DNA of 6,711 nt from Clostridia bacterium (GTDB lineage Bacteria > Bacillota > Clostridia > Christensenellales > Borkfalkiaceae), in contig CAAFZH010000090.1 in the NCBI GenBank assembly GCA_900767495.1, positions 1 to 6,711 of the forward strand, read 5' to 3'. The notes beneath the pieces were generated by a model. The model worked only from the letters and a program-made list of their open reading frames with translations. It did not search any database and had not been told where the DNA came from. This document shows positions 5,214-6,711 of the stretch, piece after piece; the stretch's first letter is position 1, and each line of letters begins with the position of its first letter. The translations under genes and the position numbers were made by a program.

Positions 5214-6711
5214 ATGTACTTTTACGGTACGACAAACTCCCTGCTTTTGTTGTCTACCCCGATAATCGCGGTTTTATTCGCGGTTATAGGTGTTATCGTC
5301 GGCCTTGCAGCCACGATTTTGGTTTTCGTTGTAAGGAACAAATCTAAAAAAAGTTCCGTAGACAAGCAAATCGAACAAATGTACGCTGACGCGGACGCCG
5401 AAATTAAAAAATTAAAAAAAGAAGCGGCGTTGGAGGCAAAAGAGCAGGATCTTAAACTTCGTAACGACTTTGAACGCGATACGAAGGAAAAACGCGCCGA
5501 ACTCCAGAAAATGGAGCAGAGGCTTAACCAGAAAGACGAGTTACTCAATAAGAAAGACAGTAATCTTCTTAAAAAGAACGAGGAACTCGAACAGCAAAAA
5601 CGCGATTTCGACAGGCGCGTGGCGTCGCTTAACGCCAAGCAGGAAAAAATCGACAAGGAATACGAGAGCGTTGTTGCCAAACTCGAAGAGATTTCGGGTT
5701 ATACCAAGGAAGAGGCAAAAAAACAACTTTCGGAATCTATTCTTGACGAAACCCGCAGGGACGTAGCCGTTCAGGTAAGAAATATCGAACAGGAGGCAAA
5801 GGACGAGGCGGACAAGAAAGCAAAAGACATAGTAAGTCTTGCTATTCAACGCTGTTGTACCGATCACGCCTCGGAAATTACCGTTTCGGTCGTTCCGTTG
5901 CCGAGCGACGATATGAAAGCGAGAATAATAGGGCGCGAAGGCAGAAATATCCGCGCGCTTGAAAACGCGACGGGCATAGAACTCGTGGTAGACGATACGC
6001 CCGAAGTCGTGATAGTTTCGGGTTTCGATCCGGTAAGAAGAGAAGTCGCGCGTATCGCGCTTGAAAAACTCATTGCCGACGGAAGAATTCACCCCGCACG
6101 AATAGAAGAAACGGTTGAAAAAGTCAAAAAAGACCTTGACGTTCAGATAAAAGAGGCGGGCGAGGCGGCAATGTTCGAGGTTGGTCTTTTCGGCATTCAC
6201 CCCGAACTTATAAAACTTCTCGGCAGGCTCAAATTCAGAACGAGTTACGGTCAGAACGTTTTGCAACATTCGCTCGAAGTCGCGCATCTCGCGGGACTTA
6301 TGGCATCGGAACTCGGCGTTGACGTAAACCTTGCAAAGCGCGGCGGACTTTTGCACGATATAGGTAAGGCGGTAGACTTCGAGGTCGAAGGCACGCATAT
6401 TCAGATAGGCGTTGATCTTGCCAAGAAGTACAAAGAGAGCAAAAACGTAATCAACTGTATACAGGCGCACCACGGCGACGTAGAACCTAAATGTATCGAG
6501 GCGGTACTCGTTCAGGCAGCCGACGCCATTTCGGGCGCAAGACCGGGCGCAAGGCGCGAAACAAGCACCAACTACGTCAAGAGGCTTGAACAACTCGAAA
6601 AAATCTCGTCGGATTTCAAAGGCGTCGATAAGGCGTATGCGATTCAGGCGGGCAGAGAAGTGCGCGTAGTTGTTAAACCCGAACAGATAGACGACAATCA
6701 GGCTATGTTCC
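5214..6711 (+). CDS. rny: Ribonuclease Y, 3'-truncated by the window edge
   Basis: RNase Y is the membrane-anchored endoribonuclease that starts bulk mRNA decay in many Bacillota. 499 codons are present and the reading frame stays open to the edge. By comparison with usual lengths, a few dozen C-terminal residues are missing. Domains in order are: one membrane segment at about 14-40, followed by basic RNKSKK; a long charged coiled coil at about 50-210; a KH RNA-binding domain with IIGREGRNIR (238-247); and an HD phosphohydrolase domain from about 340, with His352, His381-Asp382 in LLHDIGKA, His395, His419-His420 and Asp437 in AADAIS. GGAGG (5204-5208) lies 5 nt before ATG 5214, a clear start. 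Arg-Cys-Cys at 213-215 has one more Cys than the RCAADH I recall from relatives. Identification is secure. Confidence 0.97.
   Translation, partial: MYFYGTTNSLLLLSTPIIAVLFAVIGVIVGLAATILVFVVRNKSKKSSVDKQIEQMYADADAEIKKLKKEAALEAKEQDLKLRNDFERDTKEKRAELQKMEQRLNQKDELLNKKDSNLLKKNEELEQQKRDFDRRVASLNAKQEKIDKEYESVVAKLEEISGYTKEEAKKQLSESILDETRRDVAVQVRNIEQEAKDEADKKAKDIVSLAIQRCCTDHASEITVSVVPLPSDDMKARIIGREGRNIRALENATGIELVVDDTPEVVIVSGFDPVRREVARIALEKLIADGRIHPARIEETVEKVKKDLDVQIKEAGEAAMFEVGLFGIHPELIKLLGRLKFRTSYGQNVLQHSLEVAHLAGLMASELGVDVNLAKRGGLLHDIGKAVDFEVEGTHIQIGVDLAKKYKESKNVINCIQAHHGDVEPKCIEAVLVQAADAISGARPGARRETSTNYVKRLEQLEKISSDFKGVDKAYAIQAGREVRVVVKPEQIDDNQAMF

Noticed and set aside
5541..6593. A 350-codon open frame on the minus strand opposite rny
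   Set aside because: It lies wholly antisense to an unmistakable RNase Y, has no recognisable motif and is cysteine- and arginine-rich in the manner of a shadow frame. The plus-strand codon pattern explains the lack of stops.

Overview
This window looks like chromosomal DNA from a low-to-moderate GC Bacillota, most likely a Clostridia-type anaerobe or an uncultured gut relative. The reasons are a membrane-anchored RNase Y, an M18/PepT peptidase set, the MEP-pathway enzyme Dxs, purine-rich Shine-Dalgarno sites, near-consensus sigma-A promoters with 17-bp spacers, and heavy use of ATA for Ile and AAA for Lys. The genus cannot be fixed from the sequence alone.

Layout. Positions 1-355 hold no gene. 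A near-perfect extended -10 promoter at 65-93 fires leftward, and a Shine-Dalgarno-like sequence sits at the left edge, so a minus-strand gene probably begins just outside the window. A strong imperfect hairpin of unknown role lies at 145-205. A tRNA-Ser(CGA) gene with encoded CCA lies on the minus strand at 356-444, with its own terminator (307-352) and promoter (461-489). A divergent AT-rich intergenic region then leads into a plus-strand unit of three tightly packed genes: an M18 aminopeptidase (618-2027), peptidase T (2031-3269, after a 3-nt gap) and a 1-deoxy-D-xylulose-5-phosphate synthase (3247-5043, overlapping pepT by 23 nt). A long hairpin with a T-run (5056-5097) ends the unit. After it, a separate consensus promoter (5109-5137) drives rny, encoding RNase Y, which runs off the right edge with its last few dozen codons missing.

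How the genes work together. The two cytoplasmic metallopeptidases would complete peptide breakdown to free amino acids, one trimming acidic N-terminal residues and the other cleaving tripeptides. Dxs supplies 1-deoxyxylulose 5-phosphate for isoprenoids, thiamine and pyridoxal phosphate. It has no evident functional tie to the peptidases beyond sharing a transcript. RNase Y is a separate transcription unit that starts mRNA decay.

I see no phage, IS, CRISPR, toxin-antitoxin or other accessory system here. The window is mostly ordinary housekeeping DNA. The points most worth a second look are the divergent thiamine-diphosphate loop of the Dxs, the unexplained hairpin at 145-205, and the strong promoter with iterated repeats pointing out of the left edge.
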